From positions 2,355,503 through 2,419,502 of the forward strand of contig NZ_CP053642.1 in assembly GCF_013177295.1 (NCBI RefSeq): a stretch of DNA of 64,000 nucleotides, in the 5' to 3' direction. The notes beneath the pieces were generated by a model. The model did no database searches and was not told the DNA's origin. It saw only the letters and a list, made by a program, of their open reading frames with translations. Positions 1 to 8,572 of the stretch are shown here, piece after piece. A program made the position numbers and the translations under genes. This stretch comes from Actinomyces marmotae. Lineage in GTDB: Bacteria > Actinomycetota > Actinomycetes > Actinomycetales > Actinomycetaceae. Position 1 is the first letter of the stretch. The number at the start of each line of letters is the position of its first letter.

Positions 1-464
1 ACCGTGGTCAGGTTGAGTGCCAGCAGCAGGACGACGGTGAGCGCGGCGGGCAGCCACAGGGGCACGGTGGGCCACCAGTACTGGGCGTACTGGGTGATGG
101 CGATGACCTCCGCGATCGCCGTCACGAGCCAGCAGAAGTAGTAGGTCCACCCGGTGAAGAAGCCCGCCCAGGGGCCGATGAGGTGATGGGCGACGTCGGC
201 GAAGGACTTGTACTCCAGGTTGGACAGCAGGACCTCGCCGAGGGCCCGCATGACCAGGAAGAGGAAACCACCGATGATCGCGTACACGAGCAGCACGCCG
301 GGGCCGGCCAGGGAGATCGTCTTGCCCGAGCCCATGAAGAGGCCGGTTCCGATCGCCCCGCCGATGGCGATGAGCTGGATGTGTCGATTGGTGAGGCGGC
401 GCTGGAGGTGCTCGCCGCGCTCAACGATCTCGTCGAGATCGTGCTCGCCTGTGGTGGCAGTCAT
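1..464 (-). CDS. Amino-acid permease (APC superfamily), N-terminal part only
   Basis: The reading frame starts at ATG 464 and runs off the left edge, giving about 154 residues of a protein that is normally 450-490 long. The start has a GAGGAG ribosome site a few bases upstream. The protein has a short acidic cytoplasmic head, then RLTNRHIQLIAIGGAIGTGL, the hallmark first helix of the AAT/CycA/AroP branch, with the GAIGTGLFMGSG substrate-binding kink. The next helices contain RALGEVLL and a WTYYFCW segment. Family knowledge: these are proton-coupled importers of D-Ala/D-Ser/Gly, aromatic or branched amino acids. The substrate cannot be set from this part. It diverges from the DUF2079 gene across a 76-base gap. 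Confidence 0.85.
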   Translation of the reverse strand, partial: MTATTGEHDLDEIVERGEHLQRRLTNRHIQLIAIGGAIGTGLFMGSGKTISLAGPGVLLVYAIIGGFLFLVMRALGEVLLSNLEYKSFADVAHHLIGPWAGFFTGWTYYFCWLVTAIAEVIAITQYAQYWWPTVPLWLPAALTVVLLLALNLTT

Positions 465-540
465 CTGTCGTCTCCTCAGGGGTGGGTGTGACTGGGGCAG
501 CCTACGCCGAGGGGTGTTTCGAGCATTAGGCTCGTCCGCG

Positions 541-2214
541 ATGAGTCCAGTGCCCAGCCCCGACGACGCCGTTCCTCCCCGGGATGGAGGCGCGCTTCCG
601 ATCCCGCCTCTGCCGGCCGCCCCGCCCATGCCCCCGGGACAGTGCTCACCGCCCGATGCGGGAGCGCCGGGGGAGGGTGCCGGGACCACCCGAGCGATCG
701 CCCCGGAAGCGGAGGAGGCGCCGCCCTTCCGCCTGACCCCGCCGCGATCCTTCGAAGATCTGCGCGATCTCCTGCCCGCCGCGCTCACCGTCCTCATCGG
801 CGCCTGGGTGCTCATCTCGTACTCCGTGGGCCAGTGGAGGGCGATGACAGTCCCGAGCTGGGACCTGGGCATCTTCTCCGAGGCGGCCAAGGCCTACTCG
901 CAGCTGAACGCACCGATCGTCCCGATCAAGGGGCCGGGCTACAACCTCCTCGGCGACCACTTCCACCCCATCCTCGTGCTGCTGGGCCCCCTGTGGGCCC
1001 TGTTCCCCTCGGGCCTGACCCTCCTCATCGTCCAGGACCTCCTCCTGGCGGTCTCCGCGTGGCCCATCGTGCGCCTGGCCCAGCGCCTGACCCAGCCGGT
1101 CGTCGCGCTCGCACTGGGCCTGACCTACGTGCTGAGTTGGGGCTTCCAGGGCGCCGTGGCCGCGCAGTTCCATGAGATCGCCTTCGCGGTTCCCATGCTG
1201 GCCTTCGCCTCGGCGGCCTTCGTCGAGCGCAGGTGGCTGGCCGTGGCCTGCTGGTCCGCACCGCTGGTCCTGGTCAAGGAGGACCTCGGCCTGACGGTCC
1301 TCATGATCGGCCTGGCCGTGACCGCGCGAGGGCTGGGCGAACTGAGGCGGGGCCGCCTGGTCCGCCCGCTCGGCCGCCTCACCACCTGGCAGCTCGGGCT
1401 CGCGCTCGCGACCTTCGGCGTCATCATGTTCTTCCTGACCACCATGGTGCTCCTGCCGATGCTCAACCCGGACGGCTCGTGGGCCTACTCCATCGGATCG
1501 GGCTCCGACTCCGGAGCCCACCAGGACCTGCTCACCCGCCTGTTCTCCCCGGAGGTCAAGATCCAGACCCTGGTCGTGCTGGCGCTCACCGCCGGGCTCA
1601 TCGGCTTGGGATCGCCCTGGATCGCCGTGGTGGCCCCGACCCTGGCCTGGCGGTTCCTGGGCTCGGTGGCCTTCTACTGGGAGTGGAAGAACTGGCATTA
1701 CAACGCCGTGCTCATCCCGGTGGCCATCGGGGCGCTCCTCGACGTCGTCGCTGCTCTCAAGCGGCGGCGCTCGCGCAGGCCAGAGGGACCGGGCTGGCTG
1801 GCGGCGCCACTGTGGGCCCGCTGGCTGGCGCTGCTCGGACTGGCCACTCCCATGCTCCTGGGCGCGGTCACCGCTTCCGATCTGCCTCTGTGGCAGATGA
1901 ACAACCGGGACTTCGGCAAGGCACCCGAGCGCCTGGCCTCCGTGAAGGCGGTCTACGACCTCATCCCCGAGGGCTCGACCGTGGAGACAGACCTGTCCCT
2001 CATGGCCTACCTGGTCCCACGGGCGGATGTCGCCTGGGTGGGCACGGGCAGGGAGGCGCCGCAGTACGTGGTCATCGACGCCCGCTCATCAGCTTGGGGC
2101 GGCAACGCCCCTCGCGACGCCGCCGCCTGGATTGAAGGCCGCACGGGCCGCACCTACGCCCTCATCTTCAACAAGGACGATCTCCAGGTCGCCCGACTCG
2201 TCGACACCCGCTGA
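541..2214 (+). CDS. DUF2079 polytopic membrane protein
   Basis: A 557-residue protein. About 85 Pro/Ala-rich cytoplasmic residues come first, followed by many hydrophobic helices. The extramembrane segment near residues 110-150 (SWDLGIFSEAAKAYSQLNAP, then GDHFHPIL) and the HEIAFAVP segment are typical of DUF2079, whose members resemble GT-C-type membrane glycosyltransferases. The C-terminal tail is a soluble region with VDTR as the last residues. I chose ATG 541 because the frame upstream crosses the divergent promoter region and reads as low-complexity Arg/Pro; no strong ribosome site is visible, so the start is uncertain. Function is unknown. The two CrcB genes follow one base after the stop, so they may be co-transcribed. 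Confidence 0.75.
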   Translation: MSPVPSPDDAVPPRDGGALPIPPLPAAPPMPPGQCSPPDAGAPGEGAGTTRAIAPEAEEAPPFRLTPPRSFEDLRDLLPAALTVLIGAWVLISYSVGQWRAMTVPSWDLGIFSEAAKAYSQLNAPIVPIKGPGYNLLGDHFHPILVLLGPLWALFPSGLTLLIVQDLLLAVSAWPIVRLAQRLTQPVVALALGLTYVLSWGFQGAVAAQFHEIAFAVPMLAFASAAFVERRWLAVACWSAPLVLVKEDLGLTVLMIGLAVTARGLGELRRGRLVRPLGRLTTWQLGLALATFGVIMFFLTTMVLLPMLNPDGSWAYSIGSGSDSGAHQDLLTRLFSPEVKIQTLVVLALTAGLIGLGSPWIAVVAPTLAWRFLGSVAFYWEWKNWHYNAVLIPVAIGALLDVVAALKRRRSRRPEGPGWLAAPLWARWLALLGLATPMLLGAVTASDLPLWQMNNRDFGKAPERLASVKAVYDLIPEGSTVETDLSLMAYLVPRADVAWVGTGREAPQYVVIDARSSAWGGNAPRDAAAWIEGRTGRTYALIFNKDDLQVARLVDTR

Positions 2215-2215
2215 C

Positions 2216-2686
2216 ATGGGCCCCTCTCCCGCCCCCGACTGGCCCGCCTTGGCTGTGGTGGGCCTTGGCGGAGCCGTCGGCACCTCACTGCGGGCAGGTC
2301 TCGCCGAACTCATCGGCCCCTCGCCGTCGGGCCTGCCCTGGGCGACGGCGACGGCGAACCTCGTCGGCGCGCTCCTGCTGGGCCTCATCCTGGGCCAGTT
2401 CGCGGCGCCCGGGCGCCAGACGGGCAGGCACCGGCTCATCCGACTGGGGTTGGGCACGGGGCTCATGGGGGCGCTGACCACCTACTCGACGCTGATCAGC
2501 GAGACGCTTCACCTCATCGACCAGGGACGCGCGGCCCTGGGGGCGGCGTACCTCCTGGGATCCCTTGTGGCGGGCCTAGCGCTCGCGGGCCTGGGGCTGC
2601 GGCTGTCGGGGCTCCTCGATCGGTCGCGTCACGCCGGTCCCACCGACAGCGTGGGGGGCGGTTCCGCGCGCCCGGAGCCGACGTGA
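2216..2686 (+). CDS. crcB: Fluoride efflux channel subunit CrcB/Fluc (first copy)
   Basis: A 156-residue protein with four predicted membrane helices. It keeps the Fluc landmarks: an Asn in the second helix (TATANLVGALLLG), a Gly-rich helix 3 (LGTGLMGALTTYSTL) with the TTYST segment that forms the central sodium site and Phe/Thr-Ser pore track, and a divergent tail. ATG 2216 lies one base after the DUF2079 stop. Its stop overlaps the GTG of the second crcB gene. Known biology: Fluc channels are antiparallel dimers exporting fluoride, and Gram-positive bacteria often encode two different subunits side by side that form a heterodimer. Confidence 0.88.
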   Translation: MGPSPAPDWPALAVVGLGGAVGTSLRAGLAELIGPSPSGLPWATATANLVGALLLGLILGQFAAPGRQTGRHRLIRLGLGTGLMGALTTYSTLISETLHLIDQGRAALGAAYLLGSLVAGLALAGLGLRLSGLLDRSRHAGPTDSVGGGSARPEPT

Positions 2687-3141
2687 GCGTGGCATGGGCA
2701 TGGCCCCTGATGGCCCTGGCCGGAGGCGCGGGGGCCATCGCCCGCTACATCGTCGACGGCCGCGTTACCGCCGCGGCGGCCGGGAAGGCGGCCACCCCGT
2801 CCCGTCGCGGGCGGGGCGCTCCCACCGGCGAGGCCCGCGGGGCCGTCGGCGAGCCGCCGGTGGGGACGATCGTCGTCAACATCTCGGCCTGCCTGATCCT
2901 GGGCGTTCTCACTGGTTGGGCGCGAGCGGAGGCCACTGCGGGCGCCGCGAGCCTGACCTTCATCCTCGGCACAGGCCTCATGGGCGGCTACTCGACCTTC
3001 TCCACCGCCAGCCTGGAGGGCGCGCGGCTGGCCGCGCTCGGGCGCTGGAGGGCCGCCGCGGCCCACGGCCTGGGCATGATGGCCGCCTGCCTGGCCTCGG
3101 GGGCGGCGGGCATGGCGCTGGGCGCCTGGCTGCCCGGCTGA
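2683..3141 (+). CDS. crcB: Fluoride efflux channel subunit CrcB/Fluc (second copy)
   Basis: A 152-residue four-helix protein starting at GTG 2683, which overlaps the preceding stop by four bases and indicates translational coupling. It shows the same architecture as its neighbour: GAIARYIVDG in helix 1, VNISACLILG in helix 2 and LGTGLMGGYSTFSTAS in helix 3. It has an Ala/Arg-rich insert after helix 1 (about residues 28-56) that the first copy lacks. The two sequences are clearly different from each other, as expected for partners of a heterodimeric channel. No fluoride riboswitch is recognisable upstream of the pair. Confidence 0.88.
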   Translation: MSVAWAWPLMALAGGAGAIARYIVDGRVTAAAAGKAATPSRRGRGAPTGEARGAVGEPPVGTIVVNISACLILGVLTGWARAEATAGAASLTFILGTGLMGGYSTFSTASLEGARLAALGRWRAAAAHGLGMMAACLASGAAGMALGAWLPG

Positions 3142-3213
3142 GGAGCGTCGCGGATCCGTCGCGATGAGGCTGATTACAGCCTTAGCCCCCGCGTTATCTG
3201 CCAGACTGCGGGC

Positions 3214-4047
3214 ATGACCCATTCGCCGGACCCCACTGCCGCGCACACAGGGCCGAACGCGCCCATCAGCCCCGCCCCGGGCGGGGCGCCTCCAGCCCGG
3301 CGGAACAACCAGGCCGTGGTCATCCTGCTCATCATCATCGCCCTCCTCCTGTCCACGATCGCCGGGATCCTCCTGCTGAGGAGCGAGGGCGGATCATCCT
3401 CAGCATCATCCGCCACGGCGGAGGCAACGCCCTCCGGCAGCGCGCCCAATCCCACTCGGGCGGCCGCCGCCCCCTCCCTCAGCCCCGAGGAGCTGAAGAT
3501 CCTGCGCGACGAGCCCAAGCGCGACCCGAACGACGCCCGCGCGAAGGGAAGCGCGAACGCCCCGGTCGTGCTGACGGTCTTCTCCGACTTCGCCTGCCCG
3601 TACTGCACGAAGTTCGCCCAGGAGACCGGGCCCAAGCTGCAGGACCTCATCGACAACGGCACCCTGCGGATCGAGTGGCGCGATCTCGCTCAGATCACCC
3701 CCTCCTCACCGCTAGCTGCGCAGGCCGGGATCGCCGCCGCGAACCAGGGCCGCTTCTGGGAGTTCCACGACGCCGTCTACGCGGCCGCCGATCCCACCGA
3801 CCACCCCAAGTACACCCCGGACAGCCTCACGGCCTTCGCGCGGAGTGCCGGAGTGCCAGACATCGAGAGGTTCAAGGCGGACATGACCGCTGACGCCACC
3901 GTTCAGTCGGTGTCCCAGGCCAAGGCGCACGCCTACCAGATCGGGGTGAAGGGAACCCCCTTCCTCATGATCAACGACACCTACATCAGCGGCTTCGCCC
4001 CCGCGGACACGGTGCGCGCCGCCATCACCGAGCAGGCGGCGAAGTAG
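3214..4047 (+). CDS. Membrane-anchored DsbA-family thiol oxidoreductase
   Basis: A 277-residue protein with a Pro-rich cytoplasmic head, one membrane helix (about residues 34-55), a Ser/Ala/Thr-rich spacer, and an extracytoplasmic thioredoxin-fold domain from about residue 88. The active site reads SDFACPYCTKF, with cysteines 128 and 131 (CPYC), and the cis-proline loop reads GTPFLMIND. This matches DsbA/thioredoxin_4 proteins that oxidise or isomerise disulfides in exported proteins of Actinobacteria. It stands alone, between the crcB pair and the ROK kinase. The secreted cassette proteins further along each carry a pair of cysteines and are possible clients; that link is inference. Confidence 0.85.
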   Translation: MTHSPDPTAAHTGPNAPISPAPGGAPPARRNNQAVVILLIIIALLLSTIAGILLLRSEGGSSSASSATAEATPSGSAPNPTRAAAAPSLSPEELKILRDEPKRDPNDARAKGSANAPVVLTVFSDFACPYCTKFAQETGPKLQDLIDNGTLRIEWRDLAQITPSSPLAAQAGIAAANQGRFWEFHDAVYAAADPTDHPKYTPDSLTAFARSAGVPDIERFKADMTADATVQSVSQAKAHAYQIGVKGTPFLMINDTYISGFAPADTVRAAITEQAAK

Positions 4048-4165
4048 CCGGAGATGGTCAGCGGCCCCCGCCAAGGCCCGGCGACGGCGGGGACCCCCTA
4101 TGGCGCCCATGGCGCCCATGGGACCGTCGTCATTCGGTCGCGGGAGACCTGCGACCCCTGCCACA

Positions 4166-4192
4166 ATAGGCGCGCCTCGGTATCGCGCCTAT
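4166..4192. promoter_or_regulatory. Perfect 9-bp inverted repeat upstream of the ROK kinase
   Basis: ATAGGCGCG and CGCGCCTAT form a perfect inverted repeat with a nine-base loop, 60 bases upstream of the ROK kinase start. It could be a sugar-responsive operator or a short transcript hairpin. There is no T-run, so a terminator is less likely. Confidence 0.35.
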
Positions 4193-4252
4193 CGATGGGC
4201 GCGCCCCCACCCAGCACCGCATCACCCGAGGCATGGCAAAGGAGCACGACAC

Positions 4253-5248
4253 ATGGCGGATCTAACCGGGGCGACCACTGAGACGGCGCAGAACCCACGG
4301 GGCGCGCTGAGCATCGGCGTGGACGTGGGCGGCACGAAGATCGCGGGCGGCGTCGTCGGCGTGGACGGCGAAGTCCTGGCCACGATCCGGCGCGACTCCC
4401 CCGCCAAGGAGCGCCAGGCCATCGTCGACACGATCGTCGAGGTCGTGCGCGAACTCAAGAACGACTTCCCCACCTGCGCGACGGTCGGCATCGGCGCGGC
4501 CGGCTTCATCGCCGAGGACCGCAACACGATCGCCCACGGCACGAACCTGGACTGGACCGGCCTGCGCCTGGCGGACGCCATCTCCGAGCGCGTGGGAATG
4601 CCCGTCGTGGTGGAGAACGACGCCAACGCCTTCGGCTGGGCGGAGGTGCGCTTCGGCGCCGCCCAGGGCAAGCGCAACGCCCTGGTCGTGGCGATCGGCA
4701 CCGGCGTGGGAGGGGCGATCGTCGTGGACGGCAGGCTCCTGCGCGGCGCGCGGGGCTTCGCCGCCGAGATCGGGCACATCAACGTGGTGCCGGATGGGCG
4801 CCCCTGCGGCTGCGGCCTCAACGGCTGCCTCGAGCGCTACGCCGCGGGCACGGCCCTGGGCGTCAACGGCTGGGAGCAGGCCCGCTTCCGCCCCGCCTAC
4901 GCAGCGCGCATCATCGAGCTCTCGGGCGGGGACGCCAACAACATCTCCGGCAAGGCGGTCACCGCGGCGGCGCGCGAGGGCGACCCCTGCGCCCTGGAGT
5001 GCTACGCCCAGCTCACCCACTGGCTGGGCCGGGGCCTCGCGGACCTGTGCGCCGTGCTCGATCCTGAGATCATCGTCATCGCCGGGGGCCTGGCCGAGGC
5101 GGGCGACATCCTCCTGGAGCCCACGCGGAAGGCCTTCGAGGCCACCCTCACCGCGGGCGCCCATCGACCGCCGATCCCGCTCGTCCTGGCCGCCGGCGGC
5201 CAGGAGGCCGGCCTGGTGGGGGCGGCGGACCTCGCCCGCCAGGGCTGA
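4253..5248 (+). CDS. ROK-family glucokinase
   Basis: A 331-residue cytoplasmic kinase that phosphorylates glucose or a related hexose. The ATP phosphate loop is DVGGTK (residues 24-29), the catalytic aspartate lies in ENDAN (D123), and the ROK zinc site is formed by H175 in EIGHI and the cysteines of CGCGLNGC (185-192). Length and motif order fit actinobacterial ROK glucokinases, which also take part in carbon catabolite control. I chose ATG 4253 because AAAGGAG lies eight bases upstream and the next upstream in-frame codons read as low complexity. No N-terminal HTH is present, so it is a kinase and not a ROK repressor. Confidence 0.9.
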   Translation: MADLTGATTETAQNPRGALSIGVDVGGTKIAGGVVGVDGEVLATIRRDSPAKERQAIVDTIVEVVRELKNDFPTCATVGIGAAGFIAEDRNTIAHGTNLDWTGLRLADAISERVGMPVVVENDANAFGWAEVRFGAAQGKRNALVVAIGTGVGGAIVVDGRLLRGARGFAAEIGHINVVPDGRPCGCGLNGCLERYAAGTALGVNGWEQARFRPAYAARIIELSGGDANNISGKAVTAAAREGDPCALECYAQLTHWLGRGLADLCAVLDPEIIVIAGGLAEAGDILLEPTRKAFEATLTAGAHRPPIPLVLAAGGQEAGLVGAADLARQG

Positions 5249-5280
5249 GCCCGGGGCCCCACCGGCCCGGGGCCCCAGAT

Positions 5281-5303
5281 CCCGCCGGCCCCGGGCCGGC
5301 GGG
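5281..5303 (+). terminator. GC-rich hairpin after the ROK kinase gene
   Basis: A perfect 10-bp stem (CCCGCCGGCC / GGCCGGCGGG) with a three-base loop lies 32 bases after the kinase stop. There is no T-run, which is common for actinobacterial terminators. Confidence 0.5.
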
Positions 5304-5394
5304 GCCGTCCGAGGCGGCGGATGATGACCCGCCGTGCCGTCGAAGATGCGTCACGCCATACATCCCGCGCTTCCATAGGCCACCCTGCCCTCAC

Positions 5395-5409
5395 TAAGGT
5401 TCCCCTTGT
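5395..5409. promoter_or_regulatory. Weak DtxR/IdeR-like half-site before the iron uptake operon
   Basis: TAAGGTTCCCCTTG resembles one half of the iron-box consensus (TTAGGTTAGG...) and has an imperfect AAGG/CCTT dyad, 52 bases before the lipoprotein start. Position and operon function fit iron repression, but the match is partial. Confidence 0.2.
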
Positions 5410-5460
5410 CCGCCTCCGGCGATCACCGTGATCGACCGCCCCGACAACGAAGAGGAACCC

Positions 5461-6498
5461 ATGACCGTCTCCCGCAAGTCCTTCCTCGCGAGTACTTCAG
5501 CACTGTCCCTGTCGGCGCTCCTGGCTGCCTGTGGGAGCAAGAAGAGCGATGGAGGCAGCGCCAGCGCCTCCTCCGCCGCCCCCGGCACCATCACCCATGC
5601 CTTCGGCACCACGGAACTCCCCTCCTCGGTGGAGCGAATCGCGACCGTCAACTGGGCGAACCAGGACGTCCCCCTCGCCCTGGGAATCATGCCCGTCGGG
5701 ATCGCCAAGCAGGTCTTCGGCGTCGAGGACGGCTCCGGGATGCTGCCCTGGACCAAGGCGAAGGTGGACAAGCTCGTCGCCGGCGGCGCCACCGCGCCCG
5801 TCCTGTTCGACGAGACCGACGGCATCGCCTTCGAGGCCATCGCTGACACGAAGCCCGACATCATCCTGGGCGCCTACTCCGGCATGACCCAGGAGGACTA
5901 CAACCGGCTCAGCGAGATCGCCCCCACCATCGCCTACCCGAAGGCCGCCTGGGTCACCCCGTGGCGCGAGATGATCACCCTGGATGCCACCGCGATCGGG
6001 AAGAAGGCGGAGGGCGAGGCGCTCATCGCGACCCTGGAGTCCTCCATCTCCGCCGAGACCGCCAAGTACCCGCAGCTGGCCGGCAAGAGCGCCGCCTTCT
6101 TCTACATGGGCGCGGGCGACCAGTCCTCCATCGGCTTCTACACGACCGGCGACCCGCGCACCGCCTTCATGAAGGACCTGGGCCTGACCATCCCGGAGTC
6201 TGTGCGCAAGCAGACCGAGGCCGACCCCACCACCTTCTCCTACAACCTCTCCGCCGAGAACGCCGACATGGTCAACGACGTCGACATCATGGTCATGTAC
6301 GGCACCGCGGAGGACCTGCCCACCCTCCAGGCCGATTCCCTCATCGGAAAGATCCCGGCGGTCAAGAACGGGGCCATCGCCTTCGTCGGCAAGGGCTCGG
6401 CGCTGTCGGCCTCCACCAACCCCGGGCCGCTCTCCCTGCCCTGGGGGCTGGCTGACTACATGGCGCTCATCGCCGCCGCCGCCGACAAGGTCCAGTGA
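5461..6498 (+). CDS. Fe-siderophore ABC transporter substrate-binding lipoprotein
   Basis: A 345-residue FecB/FepB-like binding protein. The N-terminus is a lipoprotein signal with basic head, hydrophobic core and lipobox LLAAC (lipidated Cys24), followed by a Ser/Gly tether. The mature part shows the periplasmic-binding-protein-2 pattern: RIATVNWANQD, KPDIILGAYSGM and a final TNPGPLSLPWGL segment. It captures ferric siderophore outside the cell and delivers it to the two permeases encoded immediately downstream. ATG 5461 follows an AGAGGA ribosome site; an upstream in-frame ATG at 5428 would put extra charged residues before the signal and is rejected. The stop overlaps the next start. Confidence 0.9.
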   Translation: MTVSRKSFLASTSALSLSALLAACGSKKSDGGSASASSAAPGTITHAFGTTELPSSVERIATVNWANQDVPLALGIMPVGIAKQVFGVEDGSGMLPWTKAKVDKLVAGGATAPVLFDETDGIAFEAIADTKPDIILGAYSGMTQEDYNRLSEIAPTIAYPKAAWVTPWREMITLDATAIGKKAEGEALIATLESSISAETAKYPQLAGKSAAFFYMGAGDQSSIGFYTTGDPRTAFMKDLGLTIPESVRKQTEADPTTFSYNLSAENADMVNDVDIMVMYGTAEDLPTLQADSLIGKIPAVKNGAIAFVGKGSALSASTNPGPLSLPWGLADYMALIAAAADKVQ

Positions 6499-7538
6499 CC
6501 ACCCCGGCCACGCACGGCGCGGGCAGGACCGGCGATCGCGGTCCCACCGCCCTGCCCGCGCCCGCCGTGCTCATCGCGCTCCTATCACTGCTCGCCCTGG
6601 CGGTCATCGCCTCGATCGCCTTCGGGGCGCGCGTGGTCAGCCTCTCCGAGATCCTCGATGGCGTGACCGGCCATGACTCGACCATCGGGGCGGCCGCCGT
6701 CGGCGAGAGGCTCCCGCGCACCGCCACCGCCCTCGTGGCGGGCGCCGCCCTGGGGCTAGCGGGCGCCCTCATGCAGGCCATCACCCGCAATCCCATCGCC
6801 GATCCCGGGATCCTGGGGATCAACACGGGGGCGTCCCTGGCGATCGTCACCGGCATCGCCTTCCTGGGTATCCACTCGCTCTTCCAGTACCTGTGGGTCG
6901 CGATGGCCGGCGCCATGATCACCGCTATCGCGGTCTACGCCGTCGGCTCGCTCGGGCCGGGAGGGGCGACGCCGGTCAAGCTCGCCCTGGCTGGCGTGGC
7001 CACGGGCGCGGCGCTGTCCTCGGCGATCAGCGCGATCGTGCTGCCTCGCGCCCAAGGCCTGGAGGACTTCCGCGCCTGGCATGTCGGGAGCCTGGGGCGG
7101 GGCACCTGGGACTCCCTCGGGGTGGTCCTGCCTTTCATCGTGCTGGCCACCGCCGCGGGCCTGGCGATGGCGCGCCCGCTGAACTCGCTGGCCCTCGGCG
7201 ATGAGGCGGCCACCGGCCTGGGCATCAACGTGCCGCTCACGAGGCTCCTCGCCGCCGCGGCGGGGGTTGTCCTGTGCGCCGCCGTGACGGCGCTGGCCGG
7301 GCCGATCGGCTTCGTCGGCCTCATGGTCCCCCACGCGGTGCGGATGCTCACGGGCCCCGATCACCGGTGGCTCCTGCCTCTATCCGTCCTCGGTGGCGCC
7401 GCCCTGCTGACGGCGGCCGACACCCTGGGCCGGGTGATCGCGAGGCCAAGCGAAATCTCGGTGGGCATCATCACCGCCTTCGTCGGGGCCCCCATCCTCA
7501 TCGTCGTGGCCCGAAGCGCGAAAGTGCGCGAATTATGA
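6495..7538 (+). CDS. Fe-siderophore ABC transporter permease (FecCD family), first
   Basis: A 347-residue integral membrane protein starting at GTG 6495, four bases overlapping the lipoprotein gene. It contains the FecCD signatures RLPRTATALVAGAALGLAG, MQAITRNPIADPGILGINTG and GPIGFVGLMVPHAVR; the last is the ATPase-coupling region. About ten helices are expected. It pairs with the next permease to form the heterodimeric ferric-siderophore channel. The overlap on both sides supports a strictly coupled operon. Confidence 0.92.
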   Translation: MTTPATHGAGRTGDRGPTALPAPAVLIALLSLLALAVIASIAFGARVVSLSEILDGVTGHDSTIGAAAVGERLPRTATALVAGAALGLAGALMQAITRNPIADPGILGINTGASLAIVTGIAFLGIHSLFQYLWVAMAGAMITAIAVYAVGSLGPGGATPVKLALAGVATGAALSSAISAIVLPRAQGLEDFRAWHVGSLGRGTWDSLGVVLPFIVLATAAGLAMARPLNSLALGDEAATGLGINVPLTRLLAAAAGVVLCAAVTALAGPIGFVGLMVPHAVRMLTGPDHRWLLPLSVLGGAALLTAADTLGRVIARPSEISVGIITAFVGAPILIVVARSAKVREL

Positions 7539-8572
7539 GCGCCCCAGCCCTTGGCTTCACCGACCGGGGCAGGCGCTCCCGGGCGGCGCGCTACTGGGGG
7601 GTGAGCGCGGCGCTGCTCATCGGAGTCGTCGCCCTGTGGTGGGCCTCCGTGCTCATCGGGAGGACCTGGTACTCCCCGGAGGAGGTCATCCGCGTCATGA
7701 TGGGTGAGCGCGTGCCCGGGGCATCGTTCTCCGTGGGCCGTCTGCGCCTTCCGCGCGCGATGGTCGGGCTCCTCGCCGGGCTGGCCTTCGGCATGGCCGG
7801 CACCACGTCCCAGACCATGCTGCGCAACCAGCTCGCCAGCCCGGACATCATCGGCATCACCTCGGGCGCCTCGACGGCGGCGGTCTTCTCGATCCTCGTT
7901 CTGGGCTGGTCCGGGCCGGCCGTGAGCATCCTGTCGATCGTCGCCGGCCTGGCGACGGCGGCCGCCATCTACGCGCTGTCCGGCTCGGGCCGGACCCAGG
8001 GAGCCCGGCTCATCCTCATCGGGATCGGCGTGTCCTCGATGCTGTCCTCGCTGATCGCCTACTTGCAACTACGGGCCGCCATCTACGACGTCCCCAAGGC
8101 GATGCGCTGGCTGTCCGGATCCCTGAACGACGCCGCCTGGGAGCAGGTGGGAATCCTGGCGATCGCGGTGGGCGTATGCGCGCTCATCATGGGGGTGATC
8201 AGCCGGGACCTCCCGCTGCTCGCCCTGGGAGAGGAGACCGCCGTCGGCCTGGGGGTGGCCACCGGCCGCGCCAGGCTCGCCCTCGTGCTCACCATGGTAG
8301 CGCTGGCCTCCTTCGCGACCGCGGCCACCGGCCCCATCGCCTTCGTCTCCTTCCTGGCCGGCCCTCTCGCGGCAGGCCTCGTAGGGCGCACGCATCGCAC
8401 GCTGCTCCTGCCCGCCGCCCTCATGGGGGCCATCATCGTGCTCAGCGGCGACCTCCTGGGCCAGCACGCCTTCCCCACGACACTCCCGGTGGGCGTGGTG
8501 ACCGGTGTGGTCGGCGCCCCCTACCTCATCCTCCAACTGCTGCGACTCAACCGCCAGGGAGCCTCCGCATGA
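7535..8572 (+). CDS. Fe-siderophore ABC transporter permease (FecCD family), second
   Basis: A 345-residue partner permease with ATG 7535 overlapping the upstream stop (ATGA). Conserved FecCD elements are LRLPRAMVGLLAGLAFGMAG, TMLRNQLASPDIIGITSG and TGPIAFVSFLAGPLA. The signature is slightly diverged from the first permease (FVSFLAGPLA in place of FVGLMVPHAV), as is usual for FepD/FepG-type heterodimers. Confidence 0.92.
   Translation: MSAPALGFTDRGRRSRAARYWGVSAALLIGVVALWWASVLIGRTWYSPEEVIRVMMGERVPGASFSVGRLRLPRAMVGLLAGLAFGMAGTTSQTMLRNQLASPDIIGITSGASTAAVFSILVLGWSGPAVSILSIVAGLATAAAIYALSGSGRTQGARLILIGIGVSSMLSSLIAYLQLRAAIYDVPKAMRWLSGSLNDAAWEQVGILAIAVGVCALIMGVISRDLPLLALGEETAVGLGVATGRARLALVLTMVALASFATAATGPIAFVSFLAGPLAAGLVGRTHRTLLLPAALMGAIIVLSGDLLGQHAFPTTLPVGVVTGVVGAPYLILQLLRLNRQGASA

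Noticed and set aside
208..540. N-terminal extension of the DUF2079 protein
   Set aside because: It would overlap the divergent permease gene antisense and reads as Arg/Pro/Ser low complexity.
2089..2215. Fluoride riboswitch before the crcB pair
   Set aside because: The sequence is coding (DUF2079 C-terminus), and no riboswitch core was recognisable.
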